64,000 nt of DNA from positions 620,001 to 684,000 of the forward strand of contig CM066304.1 of assembly GCA_033807695.1 (NCBI GenBank), read 5' to 3'. This DNA comes from Daedaleopsis sinensis. Taxonomy: Eukaryota; Basidiomycota; Agaricomycetes; Polyporales; Polyporaceae. A model generated the notes under the pieces. That model saw only the letters and a list, made by a program, of their open reading frames with translations, was not told where the DNA came from and searched no databases. Every line of letters begins with the position of its first letter. The first letter of the stretch is position 1. Below, one piece after another: positions 1-12,122 of this stretch. Made by a program: the position numbers and the translations under genes.

Positions 1-385
1 GCGGCTGAAGCTGACGCTGACTCGGAAGTTTGAAGCATCCGAAGAACCTGCCCTGAAGTGAAGCCTGAGGCGCTCATGTTGTGGTATTCCAGAATCCAAC
101 CGCGACCGCCGACAACGCGCGGGTACTGAAGCTATAATTACAATGCAACCATCGTCGAGCTCTCGGTATTCGTCTCATTCATCTTTGTCATTTCCGACAG
201 CAACTTGAATACACAGTAAATTGAATACAAGCACACGACTGGCCGGGTCGGATGGCAACTAACTTCAGATCACGCACCGCCATGATAGCACCACCGGCCA
301 TATACTAGTAAATCAAGGTGACTTGAGTCTTCAGAACGTTGATGACAGGATATCATGGCCGTGTTTAGCACGAAGCTTAACATAC
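1..385. other. Left edge, no gene recognised
   Basis: No reading frame resembling a known protein was seen. The sequence lies downstream of the minus-strand cyclopropane synthase gene and probably carries its 3' untranslated region. Confidence 0.5.
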
Positions 386-2393
386 TTATGCGCAAGCCTC
401 AGGCACATTTTCCTGTTCGCATATGTCAGTTGAAGTTTGTCAATAGACAACATGATAACCCCACCGGCCGAGTGAACGTCCAGCAGTTCAACGTTGTGTA
501 TCCTCGTGCGAAGCCGACCTCCGCGTACGCGAACATATAGAGCCACTTGCGCCGGAACGCTTCAAGCTCTCGCGGGTCTTCGAGTCGGGGGAATCGCTCT
601 TTCAGCTCTTCGACCACTTCGCCTTTGAAGTTCTTCTCCAGTCGCCTAAGCAGCGGCGAAGTACATTGTTATTATGGTGTCAGGATTTCGGGACAGGCCA
701 ACACATACCTCCCCCACTCACGAAGTACGCGAGGATAGTCTTGGGGTAGGATCGCATCAGTGCAACACTATGTGGTAACCACAAAGTGACGTACGAATGG
801 TAGTGTCATCAAGGTCCGTGAAGACGAATCCACCAGGCACGGCTTCCTGTGCGGCGATTGCCAAGGACGTCGCACTATGGAGATAGACGTTAGGCCAATG
901 GTATCGGCGACAAAAGTCATCCGCCCTGTATTCTGAATATCAGCAATGCGTATACGCAATGACTGTAGACTCACTGATAGTCCCGATGTCTGTGCTCAGG
1001 TTGGCTCGTCGAGGTGATTACAATTGATGCTCTATCGCGTTTCATAGCCCAGTCAATCACTCGGAAAAACGTGCTTGTGTACGCTTTCCCGACTGCCTAG
1101 AGAAGGATATACGCATTACGATGTCAGATTCAAGAGGGAAGAGACATCAAGATAGCGCGGCATACCTCAATCATCTCGCAGGATATCAGTGCATCGAACG
1201 CATGTTCAAAGTCCCGGGGGAGGTTGCGATAGTCGCACAAGTGGACCCTTACACGATCGCGGACGCCGGCCGCTTCGGCACGTTCTTCCACTAATGTCTT
1301 CTGCTCTTGAGAGAGAGTAACTGTGTCGACCGTACAGCCAAGTCGGGCAGCCTGCCTATAGTCAGCAAAAGTATGTATAAGTGAATGCGACCTAATACCG
1401 CAATGGCCATAGCGCCCCAGCCGGAGCCAATCTCCAATAATCTGTCACCGGCACGGAGACGTGCCTTGCGTATTATATCTTGAATCTTGCGTTGTTGAGC
1501 GGCTTCTAGGTCCCCCGGAGTGGGACCATGTGTGAGGTCGCCGCGCACGCCATTCTCAGCTTCGCTCCACAATGCGCACGAGTACATCATTTCGTCGCTA
1601 AGAAATGCCTATCTCGTGGTCAGCGACATATTAGTCTGGATTGATATCAGAGGGCTACCTGGAAGAATGAGTTTGACGTGTTATAAGCAAACTCCTAGAA
1701 CAGGCGAGTGATTAGAACTAGAGTACAATGCAACGGTACTCGGGCGATGTACTCACCACATGGCGCTTCGCCATAGACACATTGTGGCGGCTGAAGCCTC
1801 GGATTACCACGGCTGAGTACCGCGCGAAAAGTCCGCTGATACTGCTTTCCAGGCCGGCGAGGCTGCCTCGATTATCCAGCCAAAGCTGCACTGAAGTGTG
1901 AGAGTCGCATGTGCAGCACAACGGCCATGAACTCACGATGAACATTTCCTTGAGGCTCGAGATGTCAACGTCACCCCACATGTAGCCCTCTGCGACTGGA
2001 CAGTCGTACAACATTAGTATGAGCGGGATTGCGATCTACAAGGGAGAGATGACCGTACTGCCTATGTCGTGAGAGGTAAGGATTCGCATCCACAGGTTTG
2101 CATTGTGAACTTTCATCACGACTTGTGGGCCCTTGTCAGTGACTGTACCGAAGTCGAAGACGCCGTCTGCATCTTCGATCCGCAGGCTACCCTTCAGGAT
2201 TCCCTTCCGGAGAACATCGAAGATGCGTTCACGAACTGCCATGTGCCATCAGTCGCACATATATCTTTTGCATGTCAAGTCACTCACTGAAGTGATGGAA
2301 AGACTCGCTGAGCCATGACCGCAGATAACCTGCAGAAACAAAGCTAGAGCGCAAGGACGGAGGAAGAGGAGAGCGGTAGACCGCGGTGGCCAT
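386..2393 (-). CDS. Cyclopropane-fatty-acid synthase-like SAM methyltransferase
   Basis: Predicted to transfer a methylene group from S-adenosylmethionine to an unsaturated acyl chain of a membrane phospholipid. I rebuilt 12 exons (2393-2288, 2235-2059, 1995-1937, 1885-1757, 1694-1659, 1608-1399, 1351-1166, 1096-975, 925-795, 739-709, 645-465, 412-386) that join in frame to 464 codons. Family hallmarks in order are AEGYMWGDVDI, LWLDNRGSL, FFQAFLSDEMMYSCALW, the SAM-binding loop LEIGSGWGAMA, ISCEMIE and a C-terminal FAYAEVGFARGY. The chosen ATG follows a TATA element by about 32 nt. If the last intron is not removed, translation instead stops near position 426. The family is bacterial in type and widespread in basidiomycetes; the fungal substrate is not proven here. 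Calling the family is secure; exact exon ends are inferred. Confidence 0.9.
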
Positions 2394-2424
2394 GATTATG
2401 AGCTTGAGCCTCTATCGATGCCCT

Positions 2425-2434
2425 TATATATACA
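2425..2434 (-). promoter_or_regulatory. TATA box of the cyclopropane synthase gene
   Basis: On the minus strand the sequence reads TATATATAAG about 32-41 nt before the chosen start codon, a normal position relative to a short leader. Confidence 0.5.
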
Positions 2435-3718
2435 TAGCGATTTGTAGACATCTTGATGCGGCCTCTGTGTGACCGTCCGTGAGATAGTACCACGGCATAA
2501 TACGCAAAACGCCTTGCAAGCACTGCTCAATACAATACCACAGCGCGGAGTTGCAAATTAGCTCTGGGAGCCTGGAGGAGGTTAAATGGAGCCCAACAAA
2601 ATTTTCTGGTTCTAGTTGCGGCGAAGGTCCGGCTGGGGGGCGCTGAGAACGCTGAGAACGCGAAGAACGATCTCTCTCATCATGGGCGCGGAGTGGCAAG
2701 TCTAAGCAGCAAGAGATGTCGGATGTTCCCTGTGGTGTTGTGCCATCAGCGCACTACGCAGATGGTGGATATATGATTCCTAGAACATATCAAAAACGTC
2801 AGTTGTATACTGTAATGGTATACAGCAAATATTGGACTGCGATATGACCGAGGCGGACTTGTCTGCACACACTGGCAAGTGTCGATAAGACTCGTCGCGC
2901 GTATGAGTGCATCCTTGAGCGCTTGAGCATCGGAGCATTGGAAAACGATGTCCCTCAGTAGAACCTTGTGACAAATCTCATCAGCAGCAGCACCGTCACA
3001 GCACCGTCACTGTGTCAACGCTTCACGGGTCGCATACCGTAGTCGAAGCTACTATCCTCACCGCTCGCCCTCGTAGGCTCTTCCATTGTGGGGCCTCCTG
3101 AGAACACTCCTTTAGCGATGCTAGTGCCGTGGGCTTTTTATCCTATCAAAAAAAGAATACTCACCGCAGCGCCAAGAGTACGCGCCTCATCGAAGAGCTT
3201 TGTGTGCAAGTCATGATGAGGAGAAGTACGAAGTCGGGCCTCGAGACGCTGCTCAACGTTAGCCGTGCCAGAAGTTAGCAAACATGAGCCCACAAGGCAA
3301 ATACGACCGAATTGAAGCGCACGCGATACTATCTGGCGCGCGAATCCTCTCGTTAACGGCGGCATACTGGCTAGGAGTCTTTGCTGGGACCTATTTTTGA
3401 ATCAGTTAATATATTATGACGCGACGACCTAGACACGAGTCTGAGACGAGCATGCAGAGGTTCTAAGTGACGACCCACCAAGGTACAAGTAGGATAATAG
3501 CACAGTTCAGCGCTGTACGCTAGTCAGGGTACGATTGCGCGCTCCGTCTGTACTGCTGACGTTTCTCGTTAATCAGAACAACACCTGCGTGCAACCTCTC
3601 GGCACCGAAAGGTGGGTAATGGGATGAGCGTATCTTTCACACGACGCTCCACAACGCAACGCCCGGTACAGAAAAAAACAGAGAACTTGCATGATTCCAT
3701 AACACACCACCCATGCGC
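2435..3718. other. Intergenic, no gene recognised
   Basis: The stretch holds only short open frames without recognisable motifs, including a 75-codon minus-strand frame at 3138-3365 that I could not extend by splicing. It separates the starts and ends of two minus-strand genes and should contain the 5' region of the cyclopropane synthase gene. Confidence 0.4.
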
Positions 3719-5567
3719 TCACGAGCTTGACACGGAAACGCTCTCGGTGGGGAGCTCCATCACGCTCGAATGCTCGCGCGCGGCCTCATGGAAGCGACCC
3801 CAGTTGATCCACCACTCCTCCGCAGCATCTCCGGCGTCATACAGGAAGATGTCCGCGATCTCTTCGAACTGCTCTTTGAGCACGCACTCGTCCCAGTCGG
3901 CGAGCTCTCGCCGGATGTTCGCGTCGCGGGCGTCCGCTTCCGGACCTGGTGGAAGGGTGACAATCTGCGCGCTCCCGACATCGGAGAGGGCGACCACCTG
4001 ACAGCGTTTCTTACGGAGCTCTTGGTATGCGCCGAGGAATGTCGGAAGTTGATCCAAGGTACGCAGGTGGGAGAGCAGCGAGCCGAGAACTACTGCGTCT
4101 TCGACGGCCATGCTGGCAGTATGAGACCCTCCGGGCTTCGTACCGGTCAGTACGCTTGACAATAAGTGCTCGGAAAAGAGAACTCGACTACTTACTAACG
4201 CAGGGTGTGCGGCGTCGCCCAAGAGCACTATCCTCTCTGTCGAGTCGATCCAGTCCATGTCGTCGTTCCGCTGTGACATGTACTGGCTACAAATGACGTG
4301 CGGAGCCATCCGGATCAATCGTTGTATGCTGAATATGCGTATGTTAGTATCCGCCGCAGGGAAAATGTTCCGTCGTGTGCTTACGCAGGGCATTGATTAG
4401 ACGTGACAATCTCCTCTGACGGACGAAGTTTTCCCCAGCCCTCGTTGCCGCCTGGAGACCAGTCGCGCGAGCCTTTCCATGAAAAGAGACTGAAGTAGAG
4501 CTCCTTTCTACTGCGCTAAAAGTGCGAAGAATTGAGTAGTAGTAAAGACATGCAAATCTTCGGCATATTGCCTACCACGGGGTGCGCTTTAAGCGGATCC
4601 AGATTAATAAGGAATGTACAGCCAGACTGATGTGTGGTTGCTTGCTGCACTCACCAAGGAAACTTGTGTGCTCGCCCATCCAGATAGGCCACTAGAGACG
4701 AACATGAGTATTGGACCCTTAGCTCGGTTACTAGATCACTTACCTCTTCGCCCATGAGCAAGGGCCCCAGATCTGCGTCTTGTACAACATCTTCTGCCTT
4801 GACTACGCCTGTATAAACATTCATACCGCCTGGTGTGGATTGGGCGTCCTCCCCGAGAACCACAGGGCGAATTATACTGTTACATCCGTCCGCGCCGATG
4901 AGAAGGTCGCCGGTGAGTACTTCACCATTTGCAAGAGTAACGACTGGACCGGGTGATTCGGCCGTTCCCTGTCGTATTGAGGTGACCTCGTTGTTCAGGT
5001 CGACCTTCGCCCCCGCGCTAGTTGCGAGCTCGTAGAGTAGCCGAAGTAAGTCTTCGTGCTGTAGGACGATGTCAATCATGTTATAAATACAGGGAAGTGG
5101 GGCGAGTCGTACATGCATCAGGAGGAATTCTCCGCCAGTTTCAGCCATGACGGCAGGTAGCCAATGCAGATAGCCTGCGTATTCCCCTGTGTCGACTGTG
5201 TACTCGTCAGCGTTCACAGACAGTAACCACCCGTGACGAGACACTTACATCGATAGAACGGCGTCCCGACACATCGAGTAGTCATCGCGGACAGTTTGTG
5301 ATCCCCTACCCATTGACGGAGTATCTTGCTGAGATTAGGAGGGACCCTCTGCCCACCGCTAGGTCGGTCAAGAGGATGTTTCTCCAATACCCTGACGCAA
5401 TGTCCAGCTGTGCTGAGCGTGTATGCCACAGCGAGACCAGAAATACCTGAACCATTGCCCAAATCACCATAAGTAACGGTTCGAATACAAAAGTGTTCGT
5501 TGCACTTTCCTCCACCGACTACTAGGATGTCGAGGCTCAGTGTCGCTTTACGCAGAACGATTGGCAT
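3719..5567 (-). CDS. FAD-dependent monooxygenase, salicylate-hydroxylase type (copy A)
   Basis: Predicted to hydroxylate an aromatic or related small molecule using FAD, NAD(P)H and oxygen. The start is the ATG at 5567 (MPIVLRK), directly before the dinucleotide-binding strand LDILVVGGG. Later hallmarks are ISGLAVAY, VRVLEKHPL, the mid-chain motif LLIGADGCNS and LLGDAAHPAL, followed by a long helical tail ending SVSVSSS. It aligns along its length with the plus-strand copy at 10275-12122. The first intron is abnormal: where the paralogue has a GT donor directly after the codons for VGG, this copy has GA (5509-5508). The 63 nt that should be removed are a multiple of three and contain no stop, so the unspliced message would insert 21 residues into the FAD-binding loop. 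The other introns look normal (donors near 5246, 5113 and 4744). Family is certain; whether the enzyme works is doubtful. Confidence 0.85.
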
Positions 5568-6559
5568 GGCTGCACAGGAGAGAGGAGAAAAGTTCAATGT
5601 GATTGCGCTGATGGAGTTGGTGACCAGTGCTTTGAGGGACCAGCGAGCGTTCGTTGAAGACTTCGAAGGCCCTCGGAGACCTATCGCGTTCGCTCTGTAC
5701 ATCGGCGCTGTGAATATATTGCCCATATGACACCGGAACTACAGCCGCCACTCACTAGATGGTGTATGGTCTGGAAGACATCCGATAGATAGAGCTAATG
5801 ATCTTCATCACCAACGAGTCACGGTGAATAGGGTAGCGTACTTTTGATCGGAGCTTATCTGCTTGACCGCTGTGACGGTAGACATCCCCGCCACCTGTGT
5901 GCGGGAATTCAGATTTCAAGGGTCATTCGTGCAAGCACGAGCGAGCCGAACGAGATGCAGTGGGCGAGGCGCACAAAGGTCTAGTCGGCAACGTCTTATT
6001 TTGGCGATAGAGGCGTCGGATGTGAAGGTGAACTTGGTGAAGCTGAAGCGTAGCTCAAACGAACCATCGACTATTCGACTAGCTGATATAGTCATCTTAG
6101 AAGAGTAGGAGAATGAAGCACACCGAGTCACTACTCAACGTTCAACGTTCAACGTCTACGCTGAACATAGTACCAATTCTGACCGCAGACGAAGTTGTGG
6201 GGCCTTCCGTGCCACTGGCCGTTAACTTGGCCTAGCTCCTGTAATGATGTAAGATACCATCCTTAAGCACAACCATCATAATACCCAAAATCACGCACCA
6301 TAACTGTGTATGCTCTTGTAAACCGTACTTGAAGAGGAAGATATTGTGTGATAAGTACTTAGTAGTCTAGTACTAGCTGGTCCGGGGAGACGTGCAAGCT
6401 AGCGCCAATTTGAACCGGCCCTGAAGTTGTACCGATCACATGACTGACGCGGTCTCGTTGAATCGCGCGTCGCGGGCGTGGCGGTGGTTGCAGTCTGCCT
6501 TCCCGTCGCCGTTCATCTCGCCGTTGTCGCCGTGCGCTGCTGTTTAACTTTATGCTGTG
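5568..6559. other. Intergenic between divergent genes
   Basis: This stretch lies between the start of minus-strand monooxygenase copy A and the start of the plus-strand coiled-coil gene, so it should hold both promoters. I saw no convincing TATA element and no extra gene. Short open frames on both strands around 5500-6130 lack known motifs. Confidence 0.4.
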
Positions 6560-9487
6560 ATGAGCCTCGCAACTCCGAAGAAACTGGTTCACTGGGCTCT
6601 GGACGCGTCTCTATCTGACCTGGCCTCTCCTTTCTCTGAAGCGGGCTCGTCAGATTCTTGCACTTCGACATCTAGCCTGCCATACATTAACTCCCAACTA
6701 TCTGCTCATGGATTTGTACACGATGAAGGACTGTCTTTAGATGGTCTGGCGAAGGGGGATGCGGATCGCGTGGTGAAATGCATCTTGAGTATGCTCAGCC
6801 AACGAATTGTAAGTAATCACAAAGATTTGCTCCAGTACATATCCTTAACGCAATGTGGGTTGAAGGACGATATGTCTCGCACAGAGGAACTCACCACAAA
6901 GCTGCGAACACTCTCCTATGACCATGAACGACTCACTTCGATGTTGAAGACCGAAGTTGAGAAGGCTGCTAACGCAGAACGCGAGATGAATCTTTATAAA
7001 ACCCGGATGATGTGAGTACCTTCGGTCCCCGTTGGCAACCCATACAGATCTCCACCATAGAGCAGCAACCAAATCCCTTCAATCATGCGAGAATGCCCAC
7101 AAGCATACGACTTCGGATCTCCAGCGCACCCGATCCACACTCCACGGACTACGCGCCGCGCATCAGACAGAAATCAAGAAGCTCGAGAAAGAGAAGGATC
7201 GCATGGCCGAGCGATGGACCAGGCTCTCCGACTCGCAGCTCAAGATAGGTAACTTACATTCGGGATTAACGTGCGCGAACCTCAACGTGGTCGAAGCCTC
7301 GGATGTGCACTTGCGCGGGAAGGGACAGGGGTTCCTGGACTTGTCTCTGGAGCAGGCGGAGACCGCGCGGAAGGAGCTCCTCGAGCAGAACCAGAGGTTG
7401 CGTGGGCTGCTCCTCACGGCGGCCAACGAGTTACAGAGAGTGCTACATACTGCGCGCACTGCTGGAGGGACTAACTACTTCGAGGAGGCATGTCTCTTAC
7501 CTAGTATTCCCTTACATTGAAGCCATGCTGACCAGCCTGTTGTAGCCCGCAGCAATAGCGCCGAGTGCGCTGTTCTCCAATGCTCCTGCCGAGACAGCTG
7601 GGGAGACTTTCACGTCTTTTTTCACGTCATTACGAGAGACCATCTGTAGCAGAATGGACGCAGTCCCAACACTAGCAAGCACCTCTTCGCACTCAACACC
7701 GTCGTCTTCACGTGATACACAAACGCAAGATCATAGAGAGATCGAACGTTTGCAAGCTGTCATAGACAAACTGCAGCACGAGCTACGTGAGTATCATGCA
7801 TGATTAGTTGTCACTAGAGATGCTGAAGTCTCATCAGAACAAGCGCAGAAGCAGGCGGCTGCTTCCGCCGCACAGACTCAAGAACTGTTCGACCGCTTCG
7901 CCGAGGAGCAACAAACTACATCTAGTGCAGCACAGGAGGCGAACATCGACCTGATGACCGTTCCAGCTTGCGACGAAGAGCAACGGCGACTAGATGAGCG
8001 ATTCAAGGAGCTTGGGGAAGAACGCCGGAAGTTCACCGAGGCCGCCGTTCGGCTCGGCAGAGAGAAGGCCGCACTAGAGGTATAGTCGTTCCTCCCTTCG
8101 ACTCCAGTCCGCGATTAACATTCTACAGGCTGAACGACTAAAGCTACTCGAGGAGAAGCGATCATGGGAGGTTCAGATGATGCTCGCCGAGCTTCCACCA
8201 ACACCAGCCCCGGGTGCCAACGTGACATCTTCGGCCACTGCGTCTGCAGTACCTGCCGGGATGTTGCCTCCCCCTACCTCGCCTCGCAGATCGCCGCGCA
8301 AGTTCAAGGCGAAAACTTCTAGTCCGCGAAAATCTCGTGTTTCTCGACGGTCGTCGGGACTTGGCACATTGTCCTCACGATCAAAGACCAAAGTCCGACC
8401 TGCTTACGAGACTGAGGTCATACCATCCTCTGTCTCCGCGATCCCTCCGTCGCCATCAAGACAGATGCCCGAGTTTAAGACGAGCATGGAAGCGCCCGCC
8501 CCACCCTCCCCCGTCTTCCTCTCCAGTGCGTTTGTACTCCCTCCACCCTCCCCTGCTGCGTCTCTACAGGCGCTAGATGGTGTTGCGACTACGCTCCCCC
8601 CGATACCCCCGCTACCCAAACTTGAGATACCCCCGCCAACTGAGGAAAACTCAGAAGACGAGATCATGGACATCACCCCTGAGCCTGGGTCGTCATCTTC
8701 GCATCACGAACCCGGGCCTCTCGTTCCAAGAACTCCCACAGTGCGCCCATTCCCCATGGCCAAACCTTTCGCACAGCGCATGATACATGCGTACTCACCC
8801 GTGAAGCCCTCTCCGCTCAGCCGCATACTCATGATGGCGGATTCCCCGGAAAGTCCAGATGGCCCCAAGCTGGACGCGCTCGCGGAGGTCGACGAGAACT
8901 CGATGGACACGTCTCACATCCCTGCGTATGCACAGGAACGCCCGCGCAGCCTTGCGGAGGAGCTCGGCGTGTCGGACGACGACGACAACCCGCTGCGCGA
9001 GAAGCAGGCGCCTCCTGTAGGCAGGTCCCATGCGGCGCCCGCGCCCGCGCCTGCTGGTCGCAAGGCGGGCTCTGCGCAGCCACGAGCAGGCGTCGGCGCC
9101 GGGAAGGGGAAGGGGAAGGAGAAGGCCCTTACCTCCGGCCTTGCCGCGCAGGCGGCGCCCGTACAGCACACTTCGCGGGCGCGGCCCGGCGGGGCGCTCG
9201 AGAAGGAGAACGTCAAGCGCGTGAAGCTATCCGGCCCTGCACAACCCCCGGGTGGTTCGGGCGGGAGTGCGAAGAGCACGCGATCGACGGCCTCGTCTTC
9301 CAGCTCGAGCTCGTCAAGAGATGGGAAGAAGACGAAGCCGGTGGGAATTGGGGCGAGGGCACGGACGGCGGCCTCCGGGAAGGGGGCCGGCGCTGGTGCG
9401 GTGTCGAAGCCCGCGTTGAAGGGTGGTCCGAGAAGGGTGCCAATGGGGAGCGCGGAAGCAGCACCCGTGCCGACATGGCGTGGGTGA
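6560..9487 (+). CDS. Msd1/SSX2IP (ADIP)-like coiled-coil protein
   Basis: Probable spindle-pole or centrosomal anchoring protein of the afadin/alpha-actinin-binding family (S. pombe Msd1, animal SSX2IP). The start ATG at 6560 gives MSLATPKK. The first 110 residues contain the family's N-terminal pattern, with YINSQLSAHGF followed by ILSMLSQRI and, after a 57-nt intron, DDMSRTEELTTKLRTLSYDHERL. Long charged coiled coils follow (KKLEKEKDRMAERW, RRLDERFKELGEERRKF, AERLKLLEEKRSWEVQ). The last exon (about 8130-9487) encodes a 430-residue low-complexity tail rich in Pro, Ser, Ala and Gly with a basic patch (SPRRSPRKFKAK), which is likely disordered and a candidate for phosphorylation. At least six short introns are needed. 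It sits between two monooxygenase paralogues but has no obvious metabolic role. Assignment rests on the N-terminal domain pattern only. Confidence 0.72.
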
Positions 9488-10274
9488 GCTTTCGCAGTGG
9501 CAGACCGCAGTGACACAGTGGCACATGTGGTGTTCGGGACATCGAGGGCGTCGTACATATGCACGGTGTACGTGTAGGTCGACGGCTTAAACTCATCGAG
9601 CTATTTAGGCAAAGCTGCGAGATTCATTGTCGAGCCACCAGGGGCAAGATTGAAGAGACGATATCAATCTCGATAGGTAAGACATTGGCTCGGATCATAT
9701 GCCATCGATGTATAGTGCTTCTCTGGTTCGGAGCTTTTTGCTCGTGTCGAACTTCTTCCCCAGATGCCGCAGGACCTGCTACCGGTTGCCTTGTTAGACC
9801 ATGTGGTATCCAGAAACTCCGCCGGAGACCGTCGGTCTCTATCGACTCTCCTTCCGGCCTGGACTATTATATTCGATCGGGATCATCGCTCATGACTACC
9901 CTGAACGTGGGTTAGTTGGTTGCACGCCAAATCCTGCGTCTTTTCACTGACGACCTTGCTCTGCAGTCGCGCATCACGGCATGACACCACCGAATTGAAG
10001 CTGTTCGTATCGAGACACTCCACAGCCCGGAGGAGGTAAGCTCAGATGGTGGAGGAATGAATGTGTACTTTTTATATTACGCTGTCATCACAGCGCTCGT
10101 CACTGCTGCGACAAGAACCTCGAAGAATGTGGAGGCCCAGGTGGAGGCGTGTGACTCCTCGTCCGGTGTTGACTTCCTGTAAGCGACGGCGGGTATGGAC
10201 ATCTCCGGGTTCCCACTTCCATGACGCCTGCGATACTTTCGGGGCCACATACACCTCTACCCAGTACCGCCGAC
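9488..10274. other. Intergenic, no gene recognised
   Basis: The region between two plus-strand genes holds the terminator of the coiled-coil gene and the promoter of monooxygenase copy B. A 118-codon plus-strand frame at 9559-9915 has no recognisable motif and is treated as chance. Confidence 0.4.
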
Positions 10275-12122
10275 ATGCCTGTTGTCACACGAATCGCGCC
10301 CCTCGCACTAGATATACTGATTGTGGGTGGAGGTGAGTAGCCCTGCCTAGCATGTAGACCCTGACTAGTCTTGCTGATCGGCTTGAGTTGCAGGTGTGGG
10401 CGGCCTGGCTGCTGCTTATATGCTCAGCCAGTCAGGACACCGCGTGCGAGTAATAGAGAAACTCGACTTGAATGCGCCAAGCGGCGGTATACGTGTCCCT
10501 CCAAATTTGAGCAAGATCCTCCGACAATGGGTCGGGCAGGAAGAGCTCATGAAGGTCGCAACGAGATGCGTCGGTTCGCCGTTCTACACCCGTGAGTAGC
10601 ATAGAGCGAGTGTCGCTGCGCCCCTTTAGTCCCGTACTAACGTGTTGCGCCCAGTGGAAACTGGCGAGCTGGTGGGCTATCTCCCGTGGAAGCCTGCAGT
10701 CATTGCAGAGACCGGGGGCGAGTTCCTCTTGATGCATGTATGTTAACCATTGTCTCCGACGACACATGCGGACTCTAACTTTGTTTGTAAGCACGGTGAC
10801 CTGCTACGGTTGCTCTACCAGCTCGCCGTGGGTGCAGGTGCACGGGTCGACTTCAACACAGCAGCCTCGTCAATACAGCCGGGCTCAGAAGAACATCTGA
10901 GCCCCAGCATCACCCTCGCGAACGGCGAGATTATCCGTCCCGATCTTCTGGTTGGCGCAGATGGACCGAAGAGCATAGTCCGCGACGTTATTGCACCAAA
11001 GACAGAAAGCGTCCAGCGCAGTGGACTGACAGTCTACACTGGGACTGTCCCAGGGGATGCGATGTTAAAAGATCCGGAGCTCGCAAAACTACTGTTGCGT
11101 GACGAGGATGTGAGTAAATCCGCTCGATCCTGGTGCAGTCGCGATGTTTAATGCTCTATCAAGTGGCCCCTGTGGATGGGTGAGTACAGAGCGATTAATG
11201 GTGAGTACACGGACATGTCTTGAGCAGCGAGTGTGCATTGACCTCACTTCGCCATTACAGCGCAAACCACGGTACGCTAGGCGGCCACTCTCTGGCACGC
11301 TATTATTTGGTGTTGACGATTCCTCTAGCACAACAGGAAAGAGTACTGTTACATGCTCTATTCTTGGCCTGGTGACACTATCGAACAAAGCCCGGACGGA
11401 AGCTGGGAAGAAATATCTTCTATCGACATACTTCGTGCCGATGGCAACTGTCCAATGTAATCATCCGAGTACCCCGATCCAGTCTTCTTGCTCATCGCTT
11501 TGTTATAGACTTGACGACTTGATACGATCGACCACAAAATTGATCCGAACGCAGTTCTTCGAGCAACGACCAGATGGCATCTCCAAATGGGTCGACTCGA
11601 CCGAACGGATTGTTCTACTTGGAGAAGCCGCACACCCAGTACTGGTCAGTAGCATGTGTCCGTTGAACCTCGCTGAATCTCATCATCTTTATTTCCGCCC
11701 TACAGCCCGGGGCCAACCAATCCGCAAGTTTGGCGGTAGAAGACGCGGTTGTCCTAGGCTCGCTCCTCTCCCACCTCCGAACGATGGAATACATCCCGGT
11801 CTTCCTCGGTGTCTACGAGGAGCTCCGCCAACGTCGGTGCAAAAATGCCAGCATCGCCGATGTAACCCATGGCAGGTCTATGGCCTTGCCCGCGGGTCCC
11901 GATGCTGCTAATCGCGATCGTGACCTCCGCATCGGCATGAGCGAGTGGGACGAGGGCCGCATCAAGACGCAGTTCGAGGAGATTGCGGAGCTGTTTGTCT
12001 ACGACGCGGGCGACGCGGCAGAGGAGTGGTGGGTCAGCTGGGGACGGCTGCACGAGTCGGCGCGTGAAAACCCGCGTGTACTGGACTTCTCGACGTCTAT
12101 TGTCTCTGTATGCTCCGATTAG
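10275..12122 (+). CDS. FAD-dependent monooxygenase, salicylate-hydroxylase type (copy B)
   Basis: Paralogue of the gene at 3719-5567 with the same predicted reaction. The ATG at 10275 gives MPVVTRIAPLALDILIVGGG. The first exon ends at 10332 with a normal GTGAGT donor, and the second begins at 10394 (VGGLAAAYMLSQSGHRVRV). Conserved blocks follow: SGGIRVPPNLSKILRQWVG, ETGGEFLLMH, LLVGADGPKS, DSTERIVLL and the C-terminal YDAGDAAEEWWVSWGRLHES. About eight short introns are needed, including one around an 11-nt exon (CGCAAACCACG, just before 11274). The canonical Gly-Asp of the second FAD motif is Gly-Glu here (GEAAHP near 11625), while copy A keeps GDAAHP. The chain is otherwise uninterrupted, with stop at 12120-12122. 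The substrate is unknown; neighbouring phenol hydroxylase-like genes make aromatic substrates plausible. Confidence 0.88.

Noticed and set aside
8795..9596. Long minus-strand open frames (up to 216 codons)
   Set aside because: They are antisense to the GC-rich, low-complexity tail of the coiled-coil gene, which lacks stops on both strands by composition.
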